Origin: Vineibacter terrae
Lineage (GTDB): Bacteria > Pseudomonadota > Alphaproteobacteria > Reyranellales > Reyranellaceae
Assembly: GCF_008039615.1 (NCBI RefSeq)
Contig: NZ_VDUZ01000001.1
Span: 180,834 to 244,833 of the forward strand
Reading direction: 5' to 3'
DNA length: 64,000 nt
Shown: one piece after another, positions 40,541 through 50,247 of the stretch
Numbering within the stretch: position 1 is the stretch's first letter
Layout of the letters: the number at the start of each line of letters is the position of its first letter
The notes under the pieces: model-generated
Databases searched by the model: none
The model's input: the letters and a program-made list of their open reading frames with translations, nothing else
Told to the model about the DNA's origin: nothing
Made by a program: the position numbers and the translations under genes

Positions 40541-40627
40541 CGTCATCCCGAGCGAAGCGAGGGATCTCCCGCGAACGGCGCACCGTGCGTCCGTCGCAGG
40601 AGATCCCTCGCTTCGCTCGGGATGACG
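40541..40627. repeat. Dispersed GAGGGATCTCCC palindromic repeat, copy 3 (best preserved)
   Basis: A perfect 29-base stem: the left arm 40541-40569 starts CGTCATCCCGAGCGAAGC and the right arm 40599-40627 is its exact complement. The 29-base loop is GC-rich with a GGCGCACCGTGCG core. It lies between the convergent ROK and EipB genes. The perfect arms suggest a recent insertion or strong constraint. Confidence 0.9.
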
Positions 40628-40642
40628 CTAACTATACCGTCG

Positions 40643-41470
40643 TCAGCAATCCGGCTTGGGCAGGGCCTCGATGCGGATCAGGCGGTATTCCAGGCGCAGC
40701 TCGCCCATCTCCTGGGTGCCCCAGACCTCGACGCCGTTGTCGAGCGTGACGCTGCTAAGCTCGTGCCGCGGCTCGCCGGTGGACTTGGCTTCCTCGTCAT
40801 AGAACGAGGCCCGGAAATAGAAGCGCTCGCGCCCATCGACCAGGCTGCGATCGCCTTGCGGCGGCGGCAGCTCGATCACCCGCCGAGGTGGCTTGCCCAG
40901 CAGCACTGATACCGCCTGTGGCTGCTCGGGCTTGTCGCCGAGGAAGAACGGAGCTTCGAAGCCGGTCTCGCCGTCCTTGGCCGCCTTGACCGTGCGGCGC
41001 ATGATGGACAGCGGAAACAGCGTGCCTGCCGGCAATGTCACGACCCGCCCAGGTGGCTGGCTGAAGCGAGCCTGCGCATCGCCGCGCTCCGGGGAAGCGA
41101 CCTCGCCGCGCACCTCGGGCTCTGTCTTGCCGTCGACCGCGCTGCGATGGGTGAAACGGTAGCGCTTGCCGTCGGTCGACTCCCAGCCGGTCGATGTCTG
41201 GTCGACCTCGGTGGACCCGCCCGATCCTTTCGCCTCGAACCGCAGGCGCTGCTCGAACTTCATGCCGCCGCCGCACTCGTTCTGGAGGCGGAACACGTAG
41301 GTGCCGCGCACCTCCGGCGGCGACACGCCCGCGGGGGCGCGGCCGGTGGTGATCTCGTAGACCGCCAGATGCGGCACCATATCCTGGGCGCTGGCCGGGG
41401 CAGCAGCCCCGATCAGGCACGCCGCAGCGACCGCAGGCGCCGTCAGGCGCGAATGGCGGCGCATCAGCAT
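40643..41470 (-). CDS. EipB/DUF1849 family periplasmic protein, paralogue 1
   Basis: A 275-residue exported protein (signal peptide ending ASAQ near residue 29). EipB of Brucella is a periplasmic spiral beta protein needed for envelope integrity, with a disulfide joining a Cys near residue 69 to a C-terminal Cys. Here Cys66 (LQNECGGGM) and the terminal Cys275 (EALPKPDC) fit that pattern. Its start overlaps the stop of the second paralogue upstream, so the two form a coupled pair. Confidence 0.87.
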   Translation of the reverse strand: MLMRRHSRLTAPAVAAACLIGAAAPASAQDMVPHLAVYEITTGRAPAGVSPPEVRGTYVFRLQNECGGGMKFEQRLRFEAKGSGGSTEVDQTSTGWESTDGKRYRFTHRSAVDGKTEPEVRGEVASPERGDAQARFSQPPGRVVTLPAGTLFPLSIMRRTVKAAKDGETGFEAPFFLGDKPEQPQAVSVLLGKPPRRVIELPPPQGDRSLVDGRERFYFRASFYDEEAKSTGEPRHELSSVTLDNGVEVWGTQEMGELRLEYRLIRIEALPKPDC

Positions 41471-42288
41471 TTCGGCTTAGGCAGCGCCTCGAGGCGCTGC
41501 AGCTTGGCATCGAGCGCGAAGTCGCCATAGTCCAGCACCATCGAGCGCGCGATTCCGTTGCCCAGCAGGTCCATCGACACCTCGTACTCCGGCTGACCGG
41601 CCTGGTCGTCGGCCGGGAAGAAAGCCAGCCTCACCATCCATGCCGGCTGATTGCGCATCAGCCCGACATCCCCCTTGGGCGCCGCGCCCGGCGGCGGCCG
41701 TTGTGCCTTGCCGATCACGGCGTTGACCTTGAAGGCGCCATCGAGCCGAGCGCCATCGAAGACATTGTAGGCAACGACCTTCTCGCCCAGCTTGGCGTGC
41801 TCGATGAGCTGCGACAAATGCGCCATGGGAAACACCGTGCCGGCCGGCAGGTCGAAGCTGCGCGGCTCGGGCAAGGTGAAGTTGGCACGGCCGGCGCCCG
41901 GGCCGACCTCGGCCTGACCGCGCAGCTCCTCCTCGACCTCGCCGTTCTGCGTGTTGCGCACGCTGAACTGCATGCTGGAGCCGTCCTTGGTCTCGAAGCT
42001 GGTGAACGCGGAGTCGGTGACGAACTCCTCCGTGTCCGGACGCAGGAAGGTCAGCCGGATGCGCTGCTTGGTTTCCCAGGCATCGCAGACATCAACCGAT
42101 TCCATCACCATCAGCCCGCGTACGTCGATTACGCCCATGGCGCGCCGGCCCGGATTGAGGCGCATCTCGTAGGTCGCGCGATGCGACACGAGATCCGCCG
42201 CCGCCGCTGCATCCGCGAAGGCAAGCAAAAGCACCCCCGCGGCTGCGAAATCGCGAAGGGAACGACAATTTGTAGAGAGAATCGACAA
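41464..42288 (-). CDS. EipB/DUF1849 family periplasmic protein, paralogue 2
   Basis: A 274-residue exported protein with a TTG start at 42286-42288 and a signal peptide (RDFAAAGVLLLAF, AAAA). Cys68 (VDVCDAW) and the terminal Cys274 (EALPKPKC) give the EipB disulfide pair. It is full length and about as long as its downstream paralogue, pointing to an old tandem duplication. TTG is the only start that keeps the signal peptide. The stop overlaps the next gene's start by up to seven bases. Confidence 0.85.
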   Translation of the reverse strand: MSILSTNCRSLRDFAAAGVLLLAFADAAAAADLVSHRATYEMRLNPGRRAMGVIDVRGLMVMESVDVCDAWETKQRIRLTFLRPDTEEFVTDSAFTSFETKDGSSMQFSVRNTQNGEVEEELRGQAEVGPGAGRANFTLPEPRSFDLPAGTVFPMAHLSQLIEHAKLGEKVVAYNVFDGARLDGAFKVNAVIGKAQRPPPGAAPKGDVGLMRNQPAWMVRLAFFPADDQAGQPEYEVSMDLLGNGIARSMVLDYGDFALDAKLQRLEALPKPKC

Positions 42289-42387
42289 TCCTTACGCCGC
42301 ATGTTGAGGTGGGCGCCTTCCCTGCTAAGGTAGACATTGGCCACCAAAAGTCGAGTCGTAACGCATCGCGGACCCCACAGGAGCGCT

Positions 42388-43359
42388 ATGTCAGATCGTA
42401 AGCCGCGAGTCCTCGCCACGCGCCTTTTTCCACCCGCCGTCCAGGCGCGTCTGCAAGCCAACTTCGATGCCGTGCTCAATCCGGATGACGTCGTCTATGA
42501 TGCCGATCGGCTGGCCCAGGCGATCGCCGGCTGCGAGGGCTTGATGTGTGCCGCCGGCGACCCTGTCAACGCAGCCGCCATCGCCAGGTTCCCCGACTCG
42601 CTGCGCATCATCGCCACGTTCTCGGTGGGCTACGAGCATGTCGACGTCGCTGCCGCCACCAAGCGCGGCATCGTCGTCACCAACACGCCCGACGTGCTGA
42701 CCGACGCCACGGCCGACGTCGCGCTGCTCTGCCTGCTCGGCGCCGCGCGGCGCGCGCAGGAAGGCATCGACATGCTGCGCGGCCGTCGCTGGATCGGCTG
42801 GGCGCCGACCCAGCTCATGGGCACCCACGTCACCGGCAAGCGCCTGGGCATCCTGGGCATGGGCCGCATCGGCCAAGCGGTCGCCGACCGCGCCCGTGCC
42901 TTCGGTATGACGATCCACTACAGCAACCGCAAGCGCCTGTCGCCCGAGGAGGAGAAAGGCGCGATCTTCCACGCCGATCCCGAGGCGATGCTGCCGCATT
43001 GCGACTTCCTGTCGCTCAACTGCCCGCTGACGGCCGAGACGCGCAAATGGCTGAACCAGGCGCGCATCGCCCGGCTGCCCGATGGCGCCGTCGTCGTAAA
43101 CACGGCGCGCGGCCCGGTGGTCGACGACGACGCCCTGATCGCGGCCGTGCGCAGCGGCAAGCTGGCCTCCGTCGGCCTCGATGTCTTCGACGGCGAGCCC
43201 AAGCTGCATCCCGGCTATCTCGATCTGCCCAACGCCTTCCTGCTGCCCCACATGGGCTCGGCGACGCTCGAGACCCGCAACGCCATGGGCTTCCGCGCCC
43301 TCGACAATCTCGAGGCCTTGTTGCTGCGCGGCGAGACGCCGCCGCATCGCGTGGCGTAG
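42388..43359 (+). CDS. D-2-hydroxyacid dehydrogenase (glyoxylate/hydroxypyruvate reductase type)
   Basis: A 323-residue NAD(P) enzyme of the D-isomer-specific dehydrogenase family. The nucleotide motif is LGILGMGRIGQAVADRA near residue 152. Catalytic Arg lies in VVVNTARGPVVD, Glu in VFDGEP and His in LLPHMGSAT. It probably reduces glyoxylate or hydroxypyruvate. CAGGAG precedes the ATG at 42388; an in-frame start at 42337 is less likely. It is divergent from the EipB pair. Confidence 0.92.
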   Translation: MSDRKPRVLATRLFPPAVQARLQANFDAVLNPDDVVYDADRLAQAIAGCEGLMCAAGDPVNAAAIARFPDSLRIIATFSVGYEHVDVAAATKRGIVVTNTPDVLTDATADVALLCLLGAARRAQEGIDMLRGRRWIGWAPTQLMGTHVTGKRLGILGMGRIGQAVADRARAFGMTIHYSNRKRLSPEEEKGAIFHADPEAMLPHCDFLSLNCPLTAETRKWLNQARIARLPDGAVVVNTARGPVVDDDALIAAVRSGKLASVGLDVFDGEPKLHPGYLDLPNAFLLPHMGSATLETRNAMGFRALDNLEALLLRGETPPHRVA

Positions 43360-43400
43360 ACAGCCGCTCGTCCGGGCGATGGTTGCAGATCGCTGCGCGG

Positions 43401-43958
43401 TCAGGGCCGGCGGCGTGCCGCGGAGGCTGAGCCGCCGGGCTTGACGGTCCGGCCAGCCGCCTTGCGTGCTTTCGGCCGCGGGCCGGCCGACGCAGCGGTA
43501 CTCGCCGCCGCCGGCTGCGAGGCGACGGCAGCCGGCGGTGTGCTGGCGGCAGCGGCGGGCACGTCAGCAAGGGTCGCCACGGGCGGCGTGCCTTTCAGCG
43601 CGTCGCCGGCGTCTTCTCCGGTCAGCATGCGGCCGCCCTGGTGCGATGCGGTATAGACCGTGACCATGCCGCCCTCGCCGACCTCGCGGAACGGCGCGTC
43701 ACGGTCGACGCGGTAGGGGTTCTCCTCGCCCGGCTTGTAGTCGACGCACATCGTGCGGCCTTCAGCGACGCGCCACATGGCGCAGTCCTGCCCGGTGCTC
43801 AGCGACATCAGGTGGTCGCTGCCGGTCTTGTCGGTGGTCAGCAGCAGCATGCCGTCGGCCGCGTAGCTTGCGGCCGAGACGGCGATCGGAATGCCGCACC
43901 CGCCCGCCAGCAGGGGGATCGCTCCCAGGACAAGGACCGTGAGAAGGCGCACGGTCAT
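43401..43958 (-). CDS. Putative lipoprotein with Ala/Pro-rich tail
   Basis: A 185-residue predicted lipoprotein: signal sequence with lipobox LAGGC (Cys near residue 21), then SAASYAADGMLLLTTDKTGSD and GQDCAMWRVAEGRTMCVDY. The last 60 residues are low-complexity Ala, Pro, Ser and Lys. Similar lipoproteins occur across alphaproteobacteria with no known function. ACGGAGAG precedes the ATG. It lies downstream of aspS on the same strand. Confidence 0.75.
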   Translation of the reverse strand: MTVRLLTVLVLGAIPLLAGGCGIPIAVSAASYAADGMLLLTTDKTGSDHLMSLSTGQDCAMWRVAEGRTMCVDYKPGEENPYRVDRDAPFREVGEGGMVTVYTASHQGGRMLTGEDAGDALKGTPPVATLADVPAAAASTPPAAVASQPAAASTAASAGPRPKARKAAGRTVKPGGSASAARRRP

Positions 43959-44005
43959 CTCTCCGTAGTTCTCTCAGAACATGAAGATATGCCGTTATTA
44001 TCCTG

Positions 44006-44019
44006 ATAGTAAATACTAT
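44006..44019. promoter_or_regulatory. ATAGTA-AA-TACTAT inverted repeat in an AT-rich gap
   Basis: A 6-2-6 palindrome in the AT-rich 94-base gap between aspS and the lipoprotein gene. It may be part of the lipoprotein promoter, or a weak end-of-transcript hairpin for aspS. Confidence 0.35.
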
Positions 44020-44052
44020 TTTATGCGATCTTCAGATTCTGATTGAGCCAGC

Positions 44053-45858
44053 CTATTCCGCCTTCTTGGCCGGCAGCTGCACCCGTATGTGGATGTCGCG
44101 CAGGCGCTCGGGTGGCACCTCGGTCGGCGCGTTCATCATCAGGTCCATGGCCTGCTGGTTCATCGGGAAGGTGATGACCTCGCGGATGTTGGGCTCATCG
44201 GCCAGCAGCATGACGATGCGGTCGACGCCCGGCGCGGCGCCGCCATGCGGCGGCGCGCCGTAGCGGAAGGCGTTGAGCATGCCGCCGAAGCGCAGCTCGA
44301 CCTCCTCCCGGCTATAGCCGGCGATGCCAAAGGCCTTGAACATGATCTCGGGCTTGTGGTTGCGGATCGCGCCCGAGCACAGCTCGATGCCGTTGCAGAC
44401 GATGTCGTACTGCCACGCCTTGATGGTGAGCGGATCCTCCTTCTCCAGGGCCTCCATCCCACCCTGCGGCATCGAGAACGGATTGTGGCTGAAGTCGATC
44501 TTGTTGCCGTTCTTCTCGTCGAGCTCGAACATCGGGAAGTCGACGATCCAGCAGAAGCGGAAGGCGCCCTTCTCGATCAGGTCCATCTCCTGGCCAACCC
44601 GGGTGCGCACCTGGCCGGCGAACTTCCATGCCGCGTCCTTCTTGTCGGCGACGAAGAACACCGCATCGCCGTCCTGGGCGCCGGTCAGCGCCCTGAGCTT
44701 ATCCAGCCGCGGCGCGTCGACGAACTTGGCGATCGGCCCCTTGCCGCCGCCAGCCTCGAGCACGATGTAGCCCAGCCCCGGCTTGCCCTCGCCCTGGGCC
44801 CAGGAGTTGAGCTTGTCGAAGAAGCTGCGCGGCTGCGCCGACGCGTTGGGCGCCCGGATGGCGCGCACCACGCCGCCGGCCGCGACGATCGAGGCGAACA
44901 CCTTGAAGGTCGAGCCGGCGAACACCTCGCTGACATCGCTGACCAGCAGCGGGTTGCGCAGATCCGGCTTGTCGCTGCCGTACTTCAGCAGCGCCTCCTC
45001 GTAGGGGATGCGCGGGAACGGCATCGCCGAGACGGTCCAGGGCTGCTCCTTGCTGAAGCCGGCGAACTCCTCGAACACGCCGTGCAGCACCGGCTCGATG
45101 GCCGCGAACACGTCGTCCTGGGTGACGTAGCTCATCTCGAAATCGAGCTGGTAGAACTCGCCCGGGGCGCGGTCGGCGCGCGCGTCCTCGTCGCGGAAGC
45201 AGGGCGCGATCTGGAAGTAGCGGTCGAAGCCCGACACCATCAGCAGCTGCTTGAACATCTGCGGCGCCTGCGGCAGGGCGTAGAACTTGCCGGGATGCAG
45301 GCGGCTGGGCACCAGGTAGGAGCGCGCGCCCTCGGGGCTGTCGGCGGTCAGGATCGGGGTCTGGAACTCGGTGAAGCCCTGCTCGATCATGCGCCGGCGC
45401 AGGCTGGCGATGACCTGGCTGCGCAGCATGATATTGCGATGCAGCTTGTCCTTGCGCAGGTCGAGGAAGCGGTACTTCAGCCGCAATTCCTCGGGCGTGG
45501 TGTCGTTCTCGACGTAGACCGGGATCGGCAGCGGCTCGGCCGCGGACTGCACCTCGATCTCGGCGGCGTGGACCTCGATCTCGCCCGTGGGCAGCCGGGG
45601 ATTGATGGTCGACGGCTCGCGCTTGACCACCTTGCCCGTGACGGTGATCACGCTTTCGCTGCGCAAGCCTTCAGCCTGCTTGAAGGACGGCGCCGAGACG
45701 TCGAACACGATCTGCGTCACGCCGTAATGGTCGCGCAGGTCGACGAACAGCAGGCCGCCATGATCGCGCTTGCGCTGCACCCAGCCCGAGACGCGCACGG
45801 TCTGGCCGACATGCTCGGCGCGGAGCTGGCCGCAGGTGTGGGTGCGGTAGGCGTGCAT
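44053..45858 (-). CDS. aspS: Aspartyl-tRNA synthetase
   Basis: Class II synthetase of 601 residues. It has the N-terminal OB-fold anticodon domain ([21 protein letters not shown]), class II motif 2 ([20 protein letters not shown]), a bacterial GAD insertion, and motif 3 ([20 protein letters not shown]). I chose the ATG at 45856-45858 ([10 protein letters not shown]); another ATG lies six bases upstream. Whether it charges only tRNA-Asp or also tRNA-Asn cannot be told here. Confidence 0.96.
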   Translation of the reverse strand: MHAYRTHTCGQLRAEHVGQTVRVSGWVQRKRDHGGLLFVDLRDHYGVTQIVFDVSAPSFKQAEGLRSESVITVTGKVVKREPSTINPRLPTGEIEVHAAEIEVQSAAEPLPIPVYVENDTTPEELRLKYRFLDLRKDKLHRNIMLRSQVIASLRRRMIEQGFTEFQTPILTADSPEGARSYLVPSRLHPGKFYALPQAPQMFKQLLMVSGFDRYFQIAPCFRDEDARADRAPGEFYQLDFEMSYVTQDDVFAAIEPVLHGVFEEFAGFSKEQPWTVSAMPFPRIPYEEALLKYGSDKPDLRNPLLVSDVSEVFAGSTFKVFASIVAAGGVVRAIRAPNASAQPRSFFDKLNSWAQGEGKPGLGYIVLEAGGGKGPIAKFVDAPRLDKLRALTGAQDGDAVFFVADKKDAAWKFAGQVRTRVGQEMDLIEKGAFRFCWIVDFPMFELDEKNGNKIDFSHNPFSMPQGGMEALEKEDPLTIKAWQYDIVCNGIELCSGAIRNHKPEIMFKAFGIAGYSREEVELRFGGMLNAFRYGAPPHGGAAPGVDRIVMLLADEPNIREVITFPMNQQAMDLMMNAPTEVPPERLRDIHIRVQLPAKKAE

Positions 45859-45969
45859 GAACATCGTCCCTGTGAGCCCGGGACGATGTGCGGGCGCGAC
45901 GCGCGCTGGCCTCACCCCCGGCCGTGAAATCGGAAGCGGGAAAAGGCACAGATTCGCAGGCGAAGTCAA

Positions 45970-46096
45970 CTTCCCTTCCCCGCTTGCGGGGAAGGTGCCC
46001 GAAGGGCGGATGGGGAGCCGACGGAGTGCTCCTTGTTGAGACACCACGTCGGGTCCCCTCCGGCCCTTCGGGCCACCTCCCCACTTCGTGGGGAGG
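45970..46096. repeat. Dispersed CTTCCCC palindromic repeat, copy 2
   Basis: A 127-base element with the left hairpin CTTCCCCGCTTGCGGGGAAG and the right hairpin CCTCCCCACTTCGTGGGGAGG. CCGGCCCTTCGGGCC lies inside. It sits between the molybdenum hydroxylase gene and aspS on the same strand. Confidence 0.85.
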
Positions 46097-46102
46097 ACCT
46101 GA

Positions 46103-48280
46103 CTACGACACCTGCACGCCCTGGCTCACCAGCGGCAGGGTGCGGATGCGCTTGCCGGTCGCGGCGAAGATGGCGTTCGCCACCGCCGGCCCGATCGGCG
46201 GCACGCCAGGCTCGCCGACACCGGTCGGCGGCTGGGTCGAGGGCAGGATGTGGACCTCGACACGCGGCATCTGCTCGATGCGCAGCGGGGTATAGTCGTG
46301 GAAGTTCGACTGCTCGACGGCGCCACCCTTCAAGGTGATGGCCTCGGCGAAGATCGAGGACAGGCCGAAGCCGATGCCACCCTCCATCTGGGCCCTCACC
46401 ACATCTGGATTGACGGCGATGCCGCAATCGACGGCGCACACCACGCGATCGACCGTCACCTTGCCCTTGTCGTCGACCGTCACCTCGGCGACCTGTGCCA
46501 CGTAGGAGTGGAACGACTCGTGCACGGCGATGCCCCTGCCCTTGCCCTTGGCCAGCGGCTTGCCCCAGCCGGCCTTCTCGGCCGCGAGGTTCAGCACGGC
46601 GAGGTGACGCGGGTGCCTGGCCAGCAGGCCACGGCGCAGCGCGACCGGGTCCTTGTTGGCGGCATGCGCCAGCTCGTCCATGAAGACCTCGGTCGAATAG
46701 GCGGTGTGTGTGCTGCCGACCGAGCGCCACCATAGCACCGGCACGCCCACCTGGGTGGTGTGCAGGTCGACATGCAGGTTGGGGATGCCGTAGGGCAAGG
46801 TCGATGCGCCCTCGACCGAGGTGGCGTCGACGCCGTTCTTCACCAGGCCGCCCTCGAACGGCGTGCCCGCGACGATCGACTGGCCGACGATGCGGTGCTG
46901 CCAGCCGACGATATTGCCCTGGGCGTCCAGCCCGGCACGCAGCCGATGGAAATACATCGGCCGGTAGCGACCGCCGCGGATGTCGTCCTCGCGGGTCCAG
47001 ACCAGCCGGATCGGCTTGCCCGCCGCCTTGGCGATGGTCACGCCCTCGACGATGTAGTCGGAGGCGGCATTGGCCCGCCGGCCGAAGCTGCCGCCGGCGA
47101 ACAGCGTGTTGATCACCACGCGGTCGGGCGGCAGGCCCGCCGCCTTGGCGGCGTTGATCTGGTCGATGGTCTGGAACTGGTCACCGGCCCAGATCTCGCA
47201 CGAGTCGGCCGACAGCCGCACGACGCAGGTCAGGGGCTCCATGGGCGCATGCGCCAGGTAGGGGAACTCGAAGTCGGCCTCGATCGTCCTGGCCGAGCGC
47301 ATGATCGCGGCCGCGGCGTCGCCGGCCGTCTTGGCGACTGTGCCCGGCTTGGCTGCGAGCTCCCTATAGGAGGCCATGAGCGCGGCGCTGTCGCGCTTTT
47401 CGGCGGCGCTGTCATCCCATGTCACCGCCAGCGCCTCGCGGCCCTTGATCGCCGCCCAGGTGTTGGCTGCCACGACCGCCACGCCGGCCGGTACCTGCAC
47501 CACGTCGACGACACCGGGGACTTGCCTGGCCTTGGCGGCGTCGAACGATGCGACCTTGGCGCCGAACAACGGCGGCCGCTGCACGACGGCCACCAGCGCG
47601 TCGGGGATGCGCTGGTCGATGGCGAACACGGCAGTGCCGGTGCTTTTCGCCTGCATGTCCAGCCGCGGCGTCTGCTTGCCGATCAGGCGGAAGATCGTGG
47701 GGTCCTTCAGCGGCGGGTCGGTCGGCGGCACCTCCTTGGCCGCCAGCTCGACAAGCTCGCCGAACGTGGCGTGCTTGCCCGATCGCAGGCTCACGACGCT
47801 GCGCTCGACCTTGACCTGGCCGACCGGCACGTTCCAGCTCTTGGCCGCTGCGGCAACCAGCATGGCGCGGGCCGCAGCGCCTGCCTTGCGCAGCTGCATC
47901 CACGAATTATGGATCGACGAGCTGCCGCCGGTGCCCTGCACCGTGCCGCCCCAGTCGATGTTGCCGTAGACCTTGCCGTCGGCCGGTGCGGCCACGACCT
48001 TCACGCTGGCCCAGTCGGCGTCGAGCTCCTCGGCCAGGACCGTCGCCAGGCCGGTATGGGCGCCCTGCCCCATCTCCAGGTGCTTGGCGAACACAGTCAC
48101 CGAGTTGTCCTTGCCGATGCGCACGAAAGCGTTCGGCGCCAGCGCGCCGTCGGCCGTCAGCATCTGTGCCTTGGCCGGGCGCCAGTGGAAGGCGACGACC
48201 AGCGCGGCGCCGCCGGCGGCGGCACCGGCCAGGAAGCCGCGGCGGCTGGCGGTGGAAGAAGTATCGATGCGACCCAGCAT
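46103..48280 (-). CDS. Xanthine dehydrogenase family molybdopterin-binding subunit (IorB-like)
   Basis: Large subunit of a two-component molybdenum hydroxylase related to isoquinoline 1-oxidoreductase, 725 residues. A Tat signal is clear at the start ([12 protein letters not shown]), so the enzyme is exported folded. Landmarks are [33 protein letters not shown] and the catalytic Glu region [22 protein letters not shown] precedes the ATG. There is no FAD subunit, so electrons probably pass to a cytochrome encoded elsewhere. Confidence 0.92.
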   Translation of the reverse strand: MLGRIDTSSTASRRGFLAGAAAGGAALVVAFHWRPAKAQMLTADGALAPNAFVRIGKDNSVTVFAKHLEMGQGAHTGLATVLAEELDADWASVKVVAAPADGKVYGNIDWGGTVQGTGGSSSIHNSWMQLRKAGAAARAMLVAAAAKSWNVPVGQVKVERSVVSLRSGKHATFGELVELAAKEVPPTDPPLKDPTIFRLIGKQTPRLDMQAKSTGTAVFAIDQRIPDALVAVVQRPPLFGAKVASFDAAKARQVPGVVDVVQVPAGVAVVAANTWAAIKGREALAVTWDDSAAEKRDSAALMASYRELAAKPGTVAKTAGDAAAAIMRSARTIEADFEFPYLAHAPMEPLTCVVRLSADSCEIWAGDQFQTIDQINAAKAAGLPPDRVVINTLFAGGSFGRRANAASDYIVEGVTIAKAAGKPIRLVWTREDDIRGGRYRPMYFHRLRAGLDAQGNIVGWQHRIVGQSIVAGTPFEGGLVKNGVDATSVEGASTLPYGIPNLHVDLHTTQVGVPVLWWRSVGSTHTAYSTEVFMDELAHAANKDPVALRRGLLARHPRHLAVLNLAAEKAGWGKPLAKGKGRGIAVHESFHSYVAQVAEVTVDDKGKVTVDRVVCAVDCGIAVNPDVVRAQMEGGIGFGLSSIFAEAITLKGGAVEQSNFHDYTPLRIEQMPRVEVHILPSTQPPTGVGEPGVPPIGPAVANAIFAATGKRIRTLPLVSQGVQVS

Positions 48281-48291
48281 GTGATCCTCCC

Positions 48292-48753
48292 TCAGCCCTG
48301 CAGGCTCTTGGCCGCCGTGTGGATGGCGGCACGGATCCGCTGGTAGGTCGCGCATCGACAGATATTGCCGTTCATCGCCGCATTGATATCGGCGTCGTTC
48401 GGCTTGGCATTCTGCGTCAGCAACGCCGTGGCCGACATGATCTGGCCGGACTGGCAGTAGCCGCATTGCGGCACCTCCAGCCGCACCCAGGCCGCCTGCA
48501 CAGCCTGCGCGGCCTTGCCCTGGAGTCCTTCGATGGTGGTGACCTTCTGGCCCGACACCGCCGAGACAGGCGTGATGCAGGAGCGGATCGGCTGGCCGTC
48601 GACATGCACCGTGCAGGCCCCGCACTGCGCCATGCCACAGCCGAACTTGGTGCCCGTCAGGCCGACGACACCGCGGATTGCCCATAAGAGAGGCATGTCG
48701 TCAGGCACATCCAGCGACAGGTCCTTGCCATTCAGTGAAAGGGAAACGGCCAT
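48292..48753 (-). CDS. (2Fe-2S)-binding subunit of the molybdenum hydroxylase (IorA-like)
   Basis: Small subunit of 153 residues carrying two [2Fe-2S] clusters. The first is a plant-ferredoxin type ([18 protein letters not shown], then SCIT). The second is [10 protein letters not shown] with [16 protein letters not shown]. It would move electrons from the molybdenum site to an acceptor. It has no signal peptide and is probably co-exported with the Tat-bearing partner 11 bases downstream. Confidence 0.93.
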   Translation of the reverse strand: MAVSLSLNGKDLSLDVPDDMPLLWAIRGVVGLTGTKFGCGMAQCGACTVHVDGQPIRSCITPVSAVSGQKVTTIEGLQGKAAQAVQAAWVRLEVPQCGYCQSGQIMSATALLTQNAKPNDADINAAMNGNICRCATYQRIRAAIHTAAKSLQG

Positions 48754-48953
48754 GACTCCTCCAGAACCCGGGTGATCGGTGCGTGCACGTTCGCTTCTGC
48801 GGTGGTGGCCGCGTGCAGCGCTGGACGTCAGATGGGAAGCGGCGGCGTGCCTGCCAACGCAGGCTCACGGCCCGGTGAAGACGCGCGGTGTCTGCGCGGT
48901 TGTGCGCGAACCCTTTCCTCGACCCCGGGCAACGGGCTATACAGCCTTGCAGT
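48754..48953. other. Divergent gap between iorA-like gene and rnd
   Basis: 200 bases with no gene. It should hold promoters for both directions. No clear Shine-Dalgarno is seen before the RNase D ATG. Confidence 0.35.
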
Positions 48954-50105
48954 ATGCAATTGATCACCACCACTGACGCCCTTGCGGCGTTCTGCGATCG
49001 CCTGGGCGAGGCCGACTACGTCACCGTCGACACCGAGTTCATGCGCGAGCGGACCTATTGGCCGCAGCTCTGCCTCGTGCAGCTGGGCGGCCCGGACGAG
49101 GCTGCCGCCATCGATGCGCTGGCGCCGGAAATCGATCTCGCACCGCTGTATGCGGTGCTCGACAATCCCAGCGTGCTCAAGGTCTTCCATGCCGCACGGC
49201 AGGATCTGGAGATCTTCTTCAACAAGACCGGCCGCCTGCCCAATCCGCTGTTCGACACCCAGGTCGCCGCCATGGTCTGCGGCTTCGGCGACCAGGTGGC
49301 CTACGACACCCTTGCCGCGCGCATGGCCAAGGCGCGCATCGACAAGTCGAGCCGCTTCACCGACTGGAGCCGCCGGCCGCTGAGCGAGAAGCAGCTGCAC
49401 TACGCGCTGGCCGACGTGACCCATCTGCGCGTGGTCTACGAAAAGCTGCGCGACCGCCTCGAGAAGACCCATCGCAGCGCCTGGATTGCCGAGGAGATGG
49501 CGATCCTGCGCGACCCCGCCACCTTCCAGGTCCAGCCCGAGCAGGCCTGGCGCCGGCTGAAGCCGCGCAATCCCTCGCCGCGGGCGATGGTGGTGCTGCG
49601 CGAGCTGGCAGCCTGGCGCGAGCGCGAGGCGCAGCGCGTGGACGTGCCGCGCCAGCGCATCCTGCGCGACGAGCAGATCCTGGAGATAGCCGCGCACCTG
49701 CCGAAATCGGTCGCCGACCTCGGCCACACGCGCGGCCTGGGCAAAGGCTTCGTGGAGGGCAAGCAGGGCCAAGCGGTGCTCGAGGTCATCGCGCGCGCGC
49801 TCGAGATTCCCGAGTCCGAGCTGCCGGCGCGCGAGCGGCCGGCCGAGGCGCTGCAGGTGCCGGGCGCGGTCGTCGATCTGCTGAAGGTGCTGCTGCGGCT
49901 GCGCTGCGATGCCACCGGCGTGGCCACCCGCCTGGTCGCGTCGTCGGACGATCTCGACCGCCTGGCGGCCGGCAAGCGCGACGTCGACTGCCTGCACGGC
50001 TGGCGTGCCGAGACGTTCGGCAACGATGCGCTGCGGTTGATCGCGGGCGAGCTGGCGCTGGCCCTGAAGGGCGACAGGATCGAGCTGATCGACGTCGTGG
50101 CTTGA
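48954..50105 (+). CDS. rnd: Ribonuclease D
   Basis: 3'-5' exoribonuclease that trims tRNA and other small RNA precursors. The 383-residue protein has the DEDDy active-site motifs: ExoI VTVDTEFMRE, ExoII VFHAARQDLEIFF and ExoIII HYALADVTHLRVVYEKL. HRDC domains follow (about residues 210-290). I start at MQLITTTDALAAFCDRL because that is the usual N-terminus. Confidence 0.95.
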   Translation: MQLITTTDALAAFCDRLGEADYVTVDTEFMRERTYWPQLCLVQLGGPDEAAAIDALAPEIDLAPLYAVLDNPSVLKVFHAARQDLEIFFNKTGRLPNPLFDTQVAAMVCGFGDQVAYDTLAARMAKARIDKSSRFTDWSRRPLSEKQLHYALADVTHLRVVYEKLRDRLEKTHRSAWIAEEMAILRDPATFQVQPEQAWRRLKPRNPSPRAMVVLRELAAWREREAQRVDVPRQRILRDEQILEIAAHLPKSVADLGHTRGLGKGFVEGKQGQAVLEVIARALEIPESELPARERPAEALQVPGAVVDLLKVLLRLRCDATGVATRLVASSDDLDRLAAGKRDVDCLHGWRAETFGNDALRLIAGELALALKGDRIELIDVVA

Positions 50106-50109
50106 TTGC

Positions 50110-50237
50110 TTCTTCCCTTCCCCGCTTGCGGGGAAGGTGGCCGAAGGCCGGATGGGGAGCCGACGTGGTTCTTGTAACCGAGACCACGTCATCTCCCCTC
50201 CGCCCCTTCGGGGCACCTCCCCACTGGCGTGGGGAGG
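50110..50237. repeat. Dispersed CTTCCCC palindromic repeat, copy 3
   Basis: A 128-base element with the same layout as copies 1 and 2 (left hairpin CTTCCCCGCTTGCGGGGAAG, central CCGAAGG/CCCCTTCGGGG, right hairpin TCCCCACTGGCGTGGGGA). It separates the convergent rnd and Ppx/GppA genes. Confidence 0.87.
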
Positions 50238-50247
50238 ATTGAGGAAG

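Noticed and set aside
42129-42342. Possible frameshift at the start of the second EipB gene (an ATG in another frame precedes it)
   Set aside because: The TTG-started frame alone gives a complete signal peptide and mature EipB protein, so no frameshift is needed.
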